Positions 24,179 through 35,098 of a stretch of 64,000 nt of DNA are shown here, in pieces. Numbering within the stretch: position 1 is the stretch's first letter; each line of letters begins with the position of its first letter. The position numbers and the translations under genes are program-made. Location: positions 73,798,300 to 73,862,299 of the forward strand of contig CM049314.1 of assembly GCA_026874595.1 (NCBI GenBank). Reading direction: 5' to 3'. The notes beneath the pieces are model-generated. The model was not told where the DNA came from, searched no databases, and saw only the letters and a program-made list of their open reading frames with translations. This stretch comes from Sipunculus nudus. Taxonomy: Eukaryota; Annelida; Sipuncula; Golfingiida; Sipunculidae.

Positions 24179-25420
24179 AAGCGAATCTGTAGTGTGAGCT
24201 TATGCGCTGGTGTGGCGTTGTCCGTCGTCTATATGTTAACCCATACTGTCTGGAAAACAGCAAGAGTAAGAATCACAAAATTTTATGTAAAAATTAGTTA
24301 TCTTAATAACGCTATCTGATTTTGCATATTTTTTGGCTAACTGCATTTTCTTAGATTTTAGAGGGAAAAGCTTAACAAGATTTAAAAATCTTCTCCAAAA
24401 CTGTACAGCCAAATTGTCCAATATTTCACAGAAATGATACCTGGTTTAAGTTCAGTGATTTTTGGCAGAGTTATAGGAAGTTGAATTTAGTCATCTGTCT
24501 AAAAAGGCATACAAAAATAACAATCTCAGAAAACCGTGTAGCTAAAATCACCAAATGTAATGCCAGTGATAGTCACTTGAGTCATATATGAAATTTAGGT
24601 ATTAGTGGAGCCACCTGCATTGACCTTTTTTTGTATGGGGGTCATGGTCATCTGTACATTAACCCATAACTTATCAGGAATAGTAGGAGCTACCATACCC
24701 AGATTTTATCCAATAATCTGTCACATATCAAAAGTTGTTTGGTTCAGCTTATTTTTTTTTTTGCTATCTGCAATTACTTAGATTTTATAGGGAAAAAGCT
24801 GAAAACCTTTAAAAGTCTTCTGCTTGTAAACGGTCCAGCCATATTGTTCAATATTTTACAGAAATTATCCTAGAGGCGAGCCCTCTCAATTATGTTCAGA
24901 TGGTTTGCATTTGATGAATTTGAACATAGTTATTTGGCCAAGTAAGCATACTGATATAGTAATCTCATAAATGACAGAAGCTAGAATAACCAATTATTGT
25001 GCAAATGTTGGTCACATTCATGACTCATATTTCAAACTGCAGATTTTGTGGTGCAACCTACATTGACCTTTTTTTTAATGGACAAAAACCTGATAATTTA
25101 AGCCTCTTTCAGCTTAAAAATGTTTGTGATGAAACTGTCAAGTTGAATTTATTCAGTTATTCAAAGAATTATCCTAGGACATGGTTCTTTCAAGCATATA
25201 ATAATAGATTGAGTTTGTTAATTTTTGGTTGAGTCATAAAAAGCTTAAGTTGCTCTTATGGCCATTATCATGTCTATTTCAAACTAGGGACTACAATAGT
25301 GTTTTTTTTACAAAATTGTTTTTTTTCAATTATAACTTCTGTCAAATTGCACAAAAATTATTCTTAGGTGGCCTTTGTTCAAATTTACTTGAATATTTTT
25401 TGAATGTCAAAGTTTAACTC
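24179..25420 (+). mobile_element. HL-E element, decayed
   Basis: Starts with GCGAATCTGTAGTGTGAGC, a mutated HL-E 5' end, and runs through typical internal phrases (CACCAAAT, GGTATTAGTGGAGCCACC). The section at 24917-24960 (GTTATTTGGCCAAGTAAGCA) is the uninterrupted counterpart of the LTR element's target. No 3' hairpin was found. Confidence 0.55.
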
Positions 25421-26832
25421 CCTGGGTCTAACTTTTATTGATTTGTCTCTCATGTGATTTGTGCCTTGTTAACACACAAACAATTAATCTGAGGTTTATA
25501 CCCAATTACTCAGAGAATTAGGTCACAGTGACTTACTTTTTAGTTTTCACAGAGGACCTAACAGGACCTTTCACAAGTAAAGTGTGAACTTCCTGAATTA
25601 TATGGTTATGATATCTGCCCTGTGAATAAAAGGAAAAACAGCCAGAAGGATAGATGACGAAAAAATTGGTTCAGATGATTTACCAAACATTTAATATTTT
25701 CCTCCTTCAAGTGGCATTGGTTTGTTTGTCTGACTGTTAGCAATATTACTCAGAAATTTATTAATAGATTTTTATGAAAAAATAAGGAAAGCCTAGCATT
25801 GATATAAGGAACAAAGGATTACATTATTAGGGTGATCTTAGTCACTATCTGGATCCAGGAATTTTTAGCGAACCTGTGAGCTTATACGATGGTGCGTCGT
25901 CGTGCGTTGTGTGTCGTGCGTCGTGCGGCGTCTGTACGTTAACCATAGCTATCTCAAAAATGGCTGGAGCTAGCATCACCAAATATTTTGCAAATAATCA
26001 GTCATCCAAAAAACTATATCGGATTTTGTTTATTTTTTTTCTAACTGCATTTTCTTAGATTTTATAAGGAAAAAGCTAAAAAAGCTTTAAAAATCTTCTA
26101 AGTCACATAAGTCATATCTGAAATTGAGGTATTGGTGGCGCCACCTGCATCGGCCTTTTTTGTACGGGGTCATCAGTGCCTGTATTACACTGAGGGCTAC
26201 AAAAGACTTCTTCTCTGAAACCATATGGCCAAAATGTTTAATATCGCACAGAAATGATCCTAGGGTAGTGTTTTCTGAAGTTTGTTCAAATGGTCTCAGT
26301 TCAGTGACTTTTGGCTAAGTTATGGGAAGCAGAATTTAGTCATATGCCATAACAGTCCATTTTAGCTCAGTGGCTACAAAAATCTTCTTCTCAAAAACCA
26401 CTGGGCCAAATTCTTAAATCTCACACATTAATTATCCTCAGATGTTGATAATTCAAGTTTGTTCAAATGGTTTTGGTTCAATGCTTTTTGGCTGAGTTAC
26501 GGGAAGCTGAACTAAGCCAGTTTGCTGTATCTTCCTATATGAGTTATAAACCTGCAAAACGTTTTTCGACTGATGCCACTGAAGCCAGTTTGTTAAATAT
26601 TTTACAAGAATAATCCCTATGATTATTCTTATAATAATTGTCATTAATGGTTCCACATGAATGATTTTTGGCTGAATTATGGAGCTTGAATTGAGTCAAT
26701 CATTTTACCATATATGTTAGCTGTGTGATGCTTTTACATCTAGCCTGGCACCAGTTTATCAGCATCTATTACATCATGCCACTAGACATTTAGATTTCAG
26801 GTTATCTTTGGTTAATATTGACAAGAAAGTTT

Positions 26833-28187
26833 TTATGCATATAATTTTACCCATGTCTGTCCTTCCGTCCTTCCGTCATTCCAAAATCAAACAGTTGTAC
26901 GGACTTTTTTTCGCAATTCCTGCAGATATTGGCCTGATTTTTGGTGTGTGAGCAGATATAGACCAGTTACAGATTGAGTTCGCGTTTCGTCCTGGTTGAC
27001 CTACTTTTGACCGTTTTACGGCTCCTGAACATAGAAAATTTCATGAAAAATATGAAATTTCATGACAAATACACATGTACAGACTTTTTTTCCCAGTGCC
27101 TGCAGATATTGGCCTGATTTTTGGTGTGTAGGCAGATATAGACCAGTTACAGATCAAGTTCGCGTTTCGTCCCAGTTGACCTACTTTTGACCGTTTTACG
27201 GCTCCTGAACATAGAAAATTTCATGAAAAATATGAAATTTCATGACAAATACACATGTACGGACTTTTTTTCGCAGTGCCTGCAGATATTGGCCTGATTT
27301 TTTGTGTGTGGACAGATATAGACCAGTTACAGATCAAGTTCGCGTTTCGTCCCGGTTGACCTACTTTTGACCGTTTTACGGCTCCTAAACTTAGAAAATT
27401 TCATGAAAAATAGTAATATTCATGACAGATACACATGTACAGATTTATTTTCGCAGTGCCTGCAGATATTGGCCTAATTTTTGGTGTGTGGGCAGATATA
27501 GACCAGTTACAGATGGAGTTCGCGTTTCGTCCCAGTTGACCTACTTTTGACCGTTTTACGGCTCCTGAACATAGAAAATTTCATGAAAAATATGAAATTT
27601 CATGACAAATACACATGTACGGACTTTATTTCGCAATGCCTGCAGATATTGGCCTGATTTCTGGTGTGTCGGCAGATATTGACCAGTTACAGATGTAGTT
27701 CGCATTTCTTCCCGGTTGACCTACTTTTGACTGTTTTATGGCTCCTGAACATAGAAAATTTCATGTAAAATAAATATTTTCATGACAAATACACTTGTAC
27801 AGACTTTTCTTCACAATACCTGCAGATATTGGCCTGATTTTTGGTGTGTGGGCAGATAATGACAGTTACAGATCGAGTTTGTGTTTCATCCCAGTTGACC
27901 TACTTTTCATTGTTTTACGGCTCCTAAACATAGAAAATTTCATGAAAGACAGAAATTTTTATGGAAAATGCACATGTATGGACTTTTTTTCACAATGCCT
28001 GCATATACTGGCCTGATTTTTGGTGTGTTGCTTGATAATGACCCTTTACAGATCGAGTTTGCATTTTGCCCTTATTGACCTATTTTTGACCATATGACAC
28101 CTCCTGAACTTAAAAAATTTTCCAAATTTTACAATTGTTTCTAATTTGCCCAAGGCGGGGGCATTTGTGTCGTTCCGACACATCTAG
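26833..28187 (+). mobile_element. HL-D element: seven 180-bp tandem units and CTAG-ending hairpin
   Basis: The host phrase GACAAGAAAGTTTT is split from its continuation GAAAGCTTTTAAAA, as shown by the empty copy near 41090-41125. The element begins about TATGCATATAATTTTACCC with CCTTCCGTCC repeats. It ends with the hairpin TGTGTCGTTCCGACACA and TCTAG before a T run. Such a plan (central tandem units, terminal hairpin, CTAG, T-rich target) is known from non-autonomous Helitron/Helentron families, including the tandem-repeat elements of bivalves. Confidence 0.7.
26898..28077 (+). repeat. 180-bp tandem repeat, about 6.5-7 units
   Basis: The anchor TGCAGATATTGGCCT recurs at 26921, 27101, 27281, 27461, 27641 and 27821, exactly 180 bp apart, with a decayed seventh unit near 28000. 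Inner units are the most alike and the last two the most diverged. Confidence 0.95.
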
Positions 28188-29123
28188 TTTTGAAAGCTTT
28201 TAAAAATTTAGATTTATGATTTAAGTTATTCATCATACCAGGCAGTGGTACAATCATGGATATTCAGCTCTCTGTGGCTATATAAAGACAACTGTACGTG
28301 GATTATAAATTATTGGTTTTCCTTCTTAACTTAATTCAAGAATTTGCCATCAATGAGATATATCTGTATTTTAATTTTGCATTCAGTATGTATTCATAAT
28401 AATTTTACATATATTCCTGATTTCTTTCTTATAAAAAGTCAGCTGAAAAGCATTTAGTATTGGGAAAATAAATTTCAAAGTTATTACAAGTAGGGACCAC
28501 TTTTGTGTACAGATGGCAGCACTTGATTTACCATTGGCAGATTGCCAGTGCCTTGATGTTGGCCATTAGCCAAGATGATGTCGGCTCTATAAATAGTTTT
28601 GGCACAGTGCCAGGATTGGAAGAAGTGCAGCCAGGTATAGGTCAAGAGTTCACTCAGTGCAGTAGCTGCATTCTATTTATAGCTTTGGCAGACTGCTCAC
28701 TGCATCATATTTGGCACCAACGTGCAGCCTGAATCTATTTATAGCTTGTTGTGTGCAACCATGCCAGAATTGCAGCAGTGATGTTTGTTTAATTGTTTCT
28801 TGTTCTAAGTGTTTAGTACTTACATTTTTCATATACATGTTACACATGTTCTTGAAAAGTAATGGTCCAGCATTGAAGCATTATACCTGGTGTAATCTCA
28901 TTGCACAGGTACGCATTAGGCCTGTAGGCCTTGTTTTTAAGAAACATAAGGAAACATTTCTGACAAAGCCATATGGAGTTAACGAGCTGACTTGGTGGAT
29001 GTCTGCACTCTCTGAGTACAATTTTTTTTACAGTGTTTCTTAATAACTTTATTGTTTATATGCAAATTACTTCAATAATGGCTTGATCAGCAAGTCCAAC
29101 AGTGCTTTTGTACATCTTTGCAG

Positions 29124-29262
29124 CTTTTCCAAGGATCTAAGAATGACTCAATGAGAACTGAGATGTTTCCTAAAGAAGTGTCTGCAAGAAGTGTCCAGAT
29201 TCACCCTAAACGATGGATTGGTGATGTGTACACCATTTGGATTGAACTGTTTGGTTGTCAAG
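29124..29262 (+). CDS. Exon 6: last third of discoidin (F5/8C) domain 1
   Basis: The acceptor is CATCTTTGCAG and the donor GTATGA, phase 0 in and phase 1 out. The exon starts LFQGSKNDSM and ends with SARSVQIHPKRW, then TIWIELFGCQG. The F.G..D, A R.V.I.P..W and I..E L.GC elements are the standard C-terminal third of an F5/8C domain, and the Cys pairs with the one that opens exon 4 (DC). It lies between HL-E copies (25865-28933 and 29682-34806), and the flanking introns of 5.6 and 5.7 kb are mostly transposon. Confidence 0.88.
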
Positions 29263-29681
29263 GTATGATATGTATTGTGCATGTGTTAACAAAGATTCAA
29301 GGTTATCAGTAAATGTAGGCAGTTGTGTAATTCTAATAAAATTTTGTTCTAAAAAACGATGGTTCAGAAAAATTCATTGCATGAGACTTAACCAAGATTA
29401 ACCATGACATCCAAATTGCCTAATACTTTCTTCTCAGTTTTCAATTTTGTACAAAACAAATTTCAAGAATAAAATGGTTGTTTGGATAAATGATGCATGC
29501 TCTACTGTCTGTTATAAAGGTCTCGCTTTGGTATATGTAATTAGCTGTACATTTAGTTACATAGTAGTGTGTGAAAGGAAATGATAGTTGAAAGAAGTTC
29601 AGGTTAATAAGGCTTGATTTCAGACAGGCCCTTTGTGTCCATCTGTGTCTTGTCCTGTGTATCTTTGATTATTTTAATTTT
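29263..29681. other. Intron 6, first part
   Basis: No element end or exon recognised. Confidence 0.4.
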
Positions 29682-30445
29682 TTAGCGAACCTGTGAGCTT
29701 ATGCAATGGTCTGTCATCTGTACGTTAACCCATACTATCTTGAAAACGAGAGGAGCTTGCATCCAAAATTTTATGCAGAAATTAGCCATCTGAAAACTCT
29801 TGGATTTTGCTTATTTTTTGGCTGCATTTTCATAGATTTTTAGAGAAAAAGCTAAAAAAACCTGATGAAACGGTCCAGCCAAATTGTTTAATATTTCACA
29901 GATATAATCTCATATACCTTCTCTCTCAAGTTTGTTCAAATGGTTCAAGTTTGGTAAAATTTGGCTGAGTTACAGGAAGTTGAACTTAGTCATCTGTCCA
30001 AAAAAGCATACTAAAATGACAATCTCAGAAACAGCTAGAGCTATCATCACCAAATTTAAGCCAGTGTTGGTCAAATGAGTCATATATGAAATTCAGGTAT
30101 TGGTGGCGCCACCTTCATTAACCTTTTTTGTACGTTTGTCATTGGTCATCTGTACATTAACCTATAAATTTTCAGGAATAGCAGGAGCTAACATCCCCAG
30201 ATTTTGTGCAATAATCTGTCACATATCAAATGTGGGATTAAGCTTATTTTTTTTGCTATCTGCATTTACTTAGATTTTATAGGGAAAAAGCTGAAAACCT
30301 TTTAAAAGTCTTCTTCTTGTAAATGGTCCAGCCAAATTGTTCAATATTTTACAGAAATGATCCCAGAGGTGAACCCTCTGCAGTTTGTTTGAATGGTTTG
30401 GGTTTGATGAAGTCTGGCAGAGTTATGCGAATTTGAACTTAGTCA

Positions 30446-30552
30446 TGTTGTATAATGAGAAACATGTAATACGAGATACCTCTGTATGTGGCGACCCCTG
30501 CCAGTAATAAAGAGAGTTATGTTGTTCATGATGGAGTCTGGTGTGTTTAACA
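30446..30552 (+). repeat. Left LTR
   Basis: 107 bp, starts TGTTGTATAATG and ends GTTTAACA. It contains an AATAAA, presumably the polyadenylation signal. Unusually short for an LTR. Confidence 0.9.
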
Positions 30553-31870
30553 CACTGTCGCGTGTTTGTCCAAGATAACTGCAGAAATTAAAGTTGATTA
30601 CGAAGAGTCTAAATACATGGGAGAAGTGAACTCAGTCTCTGAAAACTTCTGGTCAGCTGATATTGAGATCAATGGAAACAAAACAGCATTCAAACTTGAC
30701 AGTGGTTCAAAGATTACAGTTATCTGAGAGAAAGTATCATGGATTAAAAGCCAGAAAGTTGAAAAGTGCTCATCAAAGTTAAGAGGCCCAGGAGGAGTGC
30801 CCTTATCACATCTGGTAACAGGTGAAATAAAGGAAGCAAATATTAGCATCGGTGATGGTCAACACACAGAATCAGTGTACATCATGAAAGGTCAGTCAAT
30901 GAATCTCTTGTCAAAGGCAGCCATTCAGGCTCTAAACTTACTGAAACCTGATCCTGTTGTCTACAGTGTTGAGAGTACACCAGACTTTAAACAAGAGTTT
31001 CCAAAGCTATTCAAGGGTTTAGGACTTCTGAAAGGGGCCTATAAGATTCCATTAGAGGATAATGCCGTGCCTCACTGCTTGTACACTCCACGGAGAGTTC
31101 CACATCCACTACTCCCAAAAGTCAAGGATCAGTTGGTTAAAATGACTAACCTGGGTGTGATATCTCCAGTGACAGAGCCTACTGAGTGGTGTTCAGGAAT
31201 GGGCATAGCACCAAAGCCAAATGGCCAGATAAGACTTTGTGTGGACCTGACACCATTAAACAAGGCAGTGAAACATGAGATTCATCCCATGGCAACCATG
31301 GATGAGAATTTAGCAAAACTCCAGGGGAGCACAGTTTTCACGAAGTTGGATGCTATTTCGGGGTTTTGGCAAATACCCCTCAATCCATCATCACGTCAAC
31401 TTACAACATTGGTGACTCCATATGGCCAGTTCCACTCCAACAGACTTCCGTTCGGAATAAGCTCCGCCCCTGAAATTTTCCAGCGAACCATGTCACAGAT
31501 ACTGGAAAGCTTGGAAGGAGTGATTTGTCACATGGACGACATCTTAGTCAATGTGCTAACACTAGAAGTCCATGACCAATGAGTGCGGGGAGTACTATCA
31601 AAGATTCAGGAAGCTGGCTTAACCCTTAATGAGACATGTGAGTTTTCCAAAAAGAAAATAACCTTCTTGGGTCACATTATAATGCCAGAAGGCATTGGGG
31701 CAGACCCTGAAAAAACACGGGCTGTCCAGGAATTTCCAACCCCAACAAATGTCACAGAACTGCAGAGGTTCAATGGGATGGTCAATCAGTTGGCTAAATT
31801 CCTGCCAAATCTGTCCAAAATTAATGAGCCACTTTGTCAGTTACTTCAGAAAGAACAATTGTGGATATGA
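30553..31870 (+). pseudogene. pol: Retrotransposon pol, protease and reverse transcriptase part (broken)
   Basis: The frame is open from the left LTR. The protease active site FKLDSGS is at about 30690-30709. Reverse transcriptase follows with LCVDLTPLNK, KLDAISGFWQIPL (motif A), LPFGISSAPEIF and CHMDDILV (motif C, near 31526-31547), then the thumb FLGHI and RNase H lead-in. In-frame stops are at 30725 (protease), 31580 and 31868; the one at 31580 is a TGA that would fit a CGA-to-TGA change. The catalytic Asp pair is kept, but the usual Y of YxDD is H. No gag reading frame precedes it. The product cannot be made intact. Confidence 0.88.
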
Positions 31871-32520
31871 GACTCACCACAGGAGACTGCATTTCAGAAC
31901 ATTAAGACAAAACTAATCTCGACAGAAGTACTTGCTCATTATGACCCAAATAGACACTGCATCGTAGCTGCTGACTCCAGCCAGTACGGCCTAGGGGCAG
32001 TTCTCATTCAACAGAAGATGCAGAGGGAAATCGGCATCCGGTTTCGAATGCCTCACAATCACTCAATGAGACAGAGATGAGATACGCAGTCATAGAAAAG
32101 GAAGCACTAGCAGCAACATGGGCCTGCGAGAAGTTCTCAGACTATGTGCTTGGAACAAGTTTCACCCTAGAAACTGACCACAAACCTTTAGTCCCTCTAC
32201 TCTCGTCATCGGATCTGTCAAAGCTACCAGCTAGGATACTGCACTTTAGGCTGCGTCTCATGTAATATGCTCCAAAAGTCAAATATGTCCAGGGGGGTCA
32301 ACCAGAAAACAGCAGACGCACTATATTGTGCACCATCAATCAAGCCAGTACAGGAAGACTTGATCATGATAGAGGAGACTGAAGAATTCAAAGATATAGT
32401 CATTAAACTCCTTCCAGCAACAGACAAACAACTTATCGAGATCAAAGAGGCTCAAAAGACAGATGCTGTATGTGCTCAAGTTAGGAAATATGTCAAGAAG
32501 GATGGCCTCCCATTATGCCA
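31871..32520 (+). pseudogene. pol: Retrotransposon pol, RNase H part (frameshifted)
   Basis: STEVLAHYDPN and AADSSQYGLGAVLIQ give the start of a gypsy RNase H; D in AADSS is its first catalytic acid. The frame slips by one near 32014 and continues as SLNETEMRYAVIEKEALA and LETDHKPL, then hits TAA at 32263. A further slip near 32295 leads into NQKTADAL, the linker toward integrase. All blocks are in the expected order, so this is a decayed but colinear domain. Confidence 0.8.
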
Positions 32521-33756
32521 AGTCTCCCTCTTCTCAGGCTGTATTGGGATAACAGGCAACACCTAACAGTAAATGACAACATGCTAATGTTCAATGATCG
32601 CATAGTGGTACCTCAAGCCCTGCAGCTGGAACTCCTCAAAAAAATCCACACTGGACACTTTGGCATCACTAAATGCAAGGGAAGAGGGTTTAACAGTGTC
32701 TGGTGGCCTTCCATAACATCACAAATTGAAGCTATGTGCAGCAAATGCGTTACCTGTGTGCTACATCGTCCTGAGAGGAAAGAGCCATTGCTCTCTTTAT
32801 CTGTTCCATGGGGACCATGGGACCAGATAGGCACAGACTTGTTCGAGTTGAACAAGAAAGATTATCTAGTCATCGTAGACTATGGTTCAAGATGGCTTGA
32901 CTTTAAGGAGTTGCCCTCGACAATGACACAAACAGTCATAAAAGCTCTTTGTGAAACATTTGCCACACATGGGATGCCCAATGTGGTAGTCTCTGACAAT
33001 GGACCACAGTTCTCTTCGAATGAGTTCAAGAGCTTCGCTGAGGACTGGGGGTTTACACACATTACCTCTTCACCCAGATACCCCCAGGCCAACGGAGCAG
33101 CAGAGAGAGCTGTACAGACGGCTAAGAACATCATTAAGAAGAACTCCAATCCCTACCTAGGGCTACTGGCGTACAGATCAGCACCACTACAGAGTGGGAA
33201 GACTCCGTCACAGCTTCTCATGTCACGTCTGCTGCGCACAAATCTGCCTACAGCAGAGCATAATCTTACACCTGAGCTGGTGAACCAGGAAAATGTCAGG
33301 GAGGAGGATGAGGCGTATAAGCAAAAGTATACATAGGACTACAATTAAAGGCACTGAGTGATAGATTTGCCATGCCTTAAATCAGGCAACAGAGTTTACA
33401 TTAGAGATCAAGGCCATCATGTAGAGATCGTTGAGAAACTGGACTATCCCAGATCTTATAAGGTCTCTATGGAGAACGCCAGTGTAATCAGGCGTATTCA
33501 TGCAGCCCTGATCTATATCTGGGTAGACAGGAGAACCTCACCAGATACAGTAGCGGCTCCACAGTGGATTACCTCGCAAAGACCAGCCCCGACTCAACTG
33601 CCTCGCCATCGTATTCCTGCGTCTACTCAAAACCAACCAGGAACAAATGCCACCACCTCATCAGTATTAGATACCAGAGACCAAACCTGTCAGTCAACAA
33701 GGTCAGGTAGAATGGTCAAATCTCCTTGCAAACCTGACATAATTTATTACAAGTGA
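32515..33756 (+). pseudogene. pol: Retrotransposon pol, integrase part (broken near C-terminus)
   Basis: A zinc-binding HHCC segment is visible (IHTGHFGITK ... CSKCVTC), followed by the DDE core: D in GTDLF (32836), D in SDNGPQF (32995) and E in GAAERA (33103), with 35 residues between the last two. The 273-codon frame is the longest intact piece of the element. Stops at 33334, 33346 and 33355 separate it from the C-terminal part (LPCLKSGNRVYIRDQ), which stays in the same frame, so these look like point changes. It ends 265 bp before the right LTR. Confidence 0.88.
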
Positions 33757-34021
33757 AGGGGCAGAATAATCCTCAAAGCTCAGAGGTTAGTCTGCCGATG
33801 AAGAGCTTTATTATATGTCTAAGTTTTGTGCCGTTTGAGATATTAAGAGATGGTGATAAGTAATAAGTGGACACATTGCAGCTATTATTTAGTGAGTAAT
33901 TCTATTGGTTGATGATAAATGAATAAGCCACTTCTTTTCTGAGTGCATAAGCTGAGAAGAGACATTTGCATGTTATCTAATGCCTGTTGGACACTTTATG
34001 TTTATTTAAAATAAGGGGAGA

Positions 34022-34128
34022 TGTTGTATAATGAGAAACTTGTATCACGAGATACCTCTGTATGTGGCGACCCCTGCCAGTAATAAAGAGAGTTATGTTG
34101 TTCATGATGGAGTCCGGTGTATTTAACA
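34022..34128 (+). repeat. Right LTR
   Basis: 107 bp, near identical to the left LTR; preceded by a purine-rich tract at 34012-34021. Confidence 0.9.
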
Positions 34129-34806
34129 AGTCATTTGGCCAAGTAAGCATACTGACATAGCAATCATCAGATTTGGCACCAAAGTTCAGCCTGGATCTAT
34201 TTATAGCTTTAGCAGACTGCCAACTGTGTCAGATTATGCAACAGGTCAAGAGTTCACTCAGTGCAGCCAGGTACTTGGCAAAAGTTTACTCAGTCAAGCC
34301 AGGTGTGTAGGTCAAGAGTTCACTCAGTGCAGTTGCTTGAGCCAGCAATTTGTCACAGTTCACTCAGGGCAACTGCCTTTCTCACCTAAGCCTGGTCAGC
34401 CCAGTGCATCAGACTCAAGGTAAGTTAGATGTATTGGCCTGATATTTTGACCTGTCCTTGATGGCTTTCTTGTTCACAAGACAGGTGTCGCCACCTACAA
34501 TGACTTTGGCACAGAGTATGTGCCCGCTATTTCTACAGAGGAATTTGATATATCAGCCTAAAATTGGGCATATTTATACATATTGGATATCTTTGTCATA
34601 TACAAGACTGGTGGTGCCACCTACAATAAATTTTGCACAGTGTATGTACCTGCTTATTTCTCAGGAGGGGATATCAGCCTGAAATTGGGCATATGTATAC
34701 ATCTCTGATACCTTTGTTGTATACAAGACATGTAGGCCTTTGCACTGAAGCATTATACCTGGTGTATAAACCATTGCACAGGCTCGCATTAGGCCTGTAG
34801 GCCTTA

Positions 34807-34949
34807 TTTTTGTATTAGGCTTTAATGGCATTATATGTTTATATATTAAAGCAACCAAACTGATATTGTTAATACTGCTGGTCTCTGAGGTAATGAAACC
34901 TCTCACAAGTTGTTCTTTCAGCTGAGCACCATGACCCGTGGGTCAATTG
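34807..34949 (+). mobile_element. HL-A 3' terminus next to the EGF exon
   Basis: 34919-34949 reads CAGCTGAGCACCATGACCC, GTGGGTCAATTG, a slightly decayed HL-A end. The rest of the element to the left is not resolved. Confidence 0.5.
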
Positions 34950-34960
34950 TTAAATTTCAG

Positions 34961-35098
34961 GGACTGCGTCATATTCTGTACCTGATGGGTGTGTTGAACA
35001 TAATTGCCATGGTACTTGTGAGAGCATACCAGGTGGCGCCAGATGTCTGTGTCCCAGTGGTTTCAGGCTAGGAGAGGACCATCACTCATGCATACAAA
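34961..35098 (+). CDS. Exon 7: EGF-like domain
   Basis: The acceptor is TTAAATTTCAG and the donor AAA|GTAAAT, phase 1 to phase 1, giving a self-contained module. The six cysteines lie in VPDGCVEHNCHGTCESI, then GARCLCPSGF and HHSCIQ. Spacing is C-x4-C-x3-C-x8-C-x-C-x12-C, which fits an EGF-like fold. There is no clear D-x-(D/N)-E start or Asn hydroxylation consensus, so calcium binding is not indicated. EGF repeats usually act as spacers or protein-contact modules. The end of an HL-A type element (34919-34949) stops 11 bases before this exon, so the acceptor region is partly transposon sequence. Confidence 0.88.

Larger units (their letters stand above)
25865..28933 (+). mobile_element. HL-E element hosting HL-D
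   Basis: 5' end TTAGCGAACCTGTGAGCTTA with a CGTCGTGCGTCGTGCGGCG tract, palindrome at 26134, 3' end GGTACGCATTAGGCCTGTAG, GCCTTG. HL-D lies at 26833-28187; the HL-E copy at 39934-42995 lacks that insert. Confidence 0.7.
30446..34128 (+). mobile_element. Ty3/gypsy-type LTR retrotransposon, gag-less and degenerate
   Basis: Two 107-bp LTRs (TGTTG...TAACA) bound a 3469-bp interior with protease, reverse transcriptase, RNase H and integrase in that order, which defines Ty3/gypsy. A 5-bp target duplication AGTCA flanks it (30441-30445 and 34129-34133). A purine tract (AAGGGGAGA) precedes the right LTR. No gag and no clear tRNA primer site (TGG start) follow the left LTR, so 5' internal sequence was probably deleted. 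The LTRs differ at about 5 of 107 positions, suggesting a fairly recent insertion. Confidence 0.9.
29682..34806 (+). mobile_element. HL-E element hosting an LTR retrotransposon
   Basis: 5' end TTTAGCGAACCTGTGAGCTT, palindrome at 30102, 3' end GGCTCGCATTAGGCCTGTAG, GCCTTA. The internal sequence is continuous with other copies once 30446-34128 is removed. Confidence 0.7.

Noticed and set aside
26898-28077. Regular direct repeats that could suggest a CRISPR array
   Set aside because: Units are 180 bp with no unique spacers, the DNA is eukaryotic, and the block is bounded by transposon termini.
35032-35041. GGTGGCGCCA inside the EGF exon, 10 of 12 bases of the palindrome
   Set aside because: It encodes the PGGA turn common in EGF modules, so a chance match is more likely than transposon origin.
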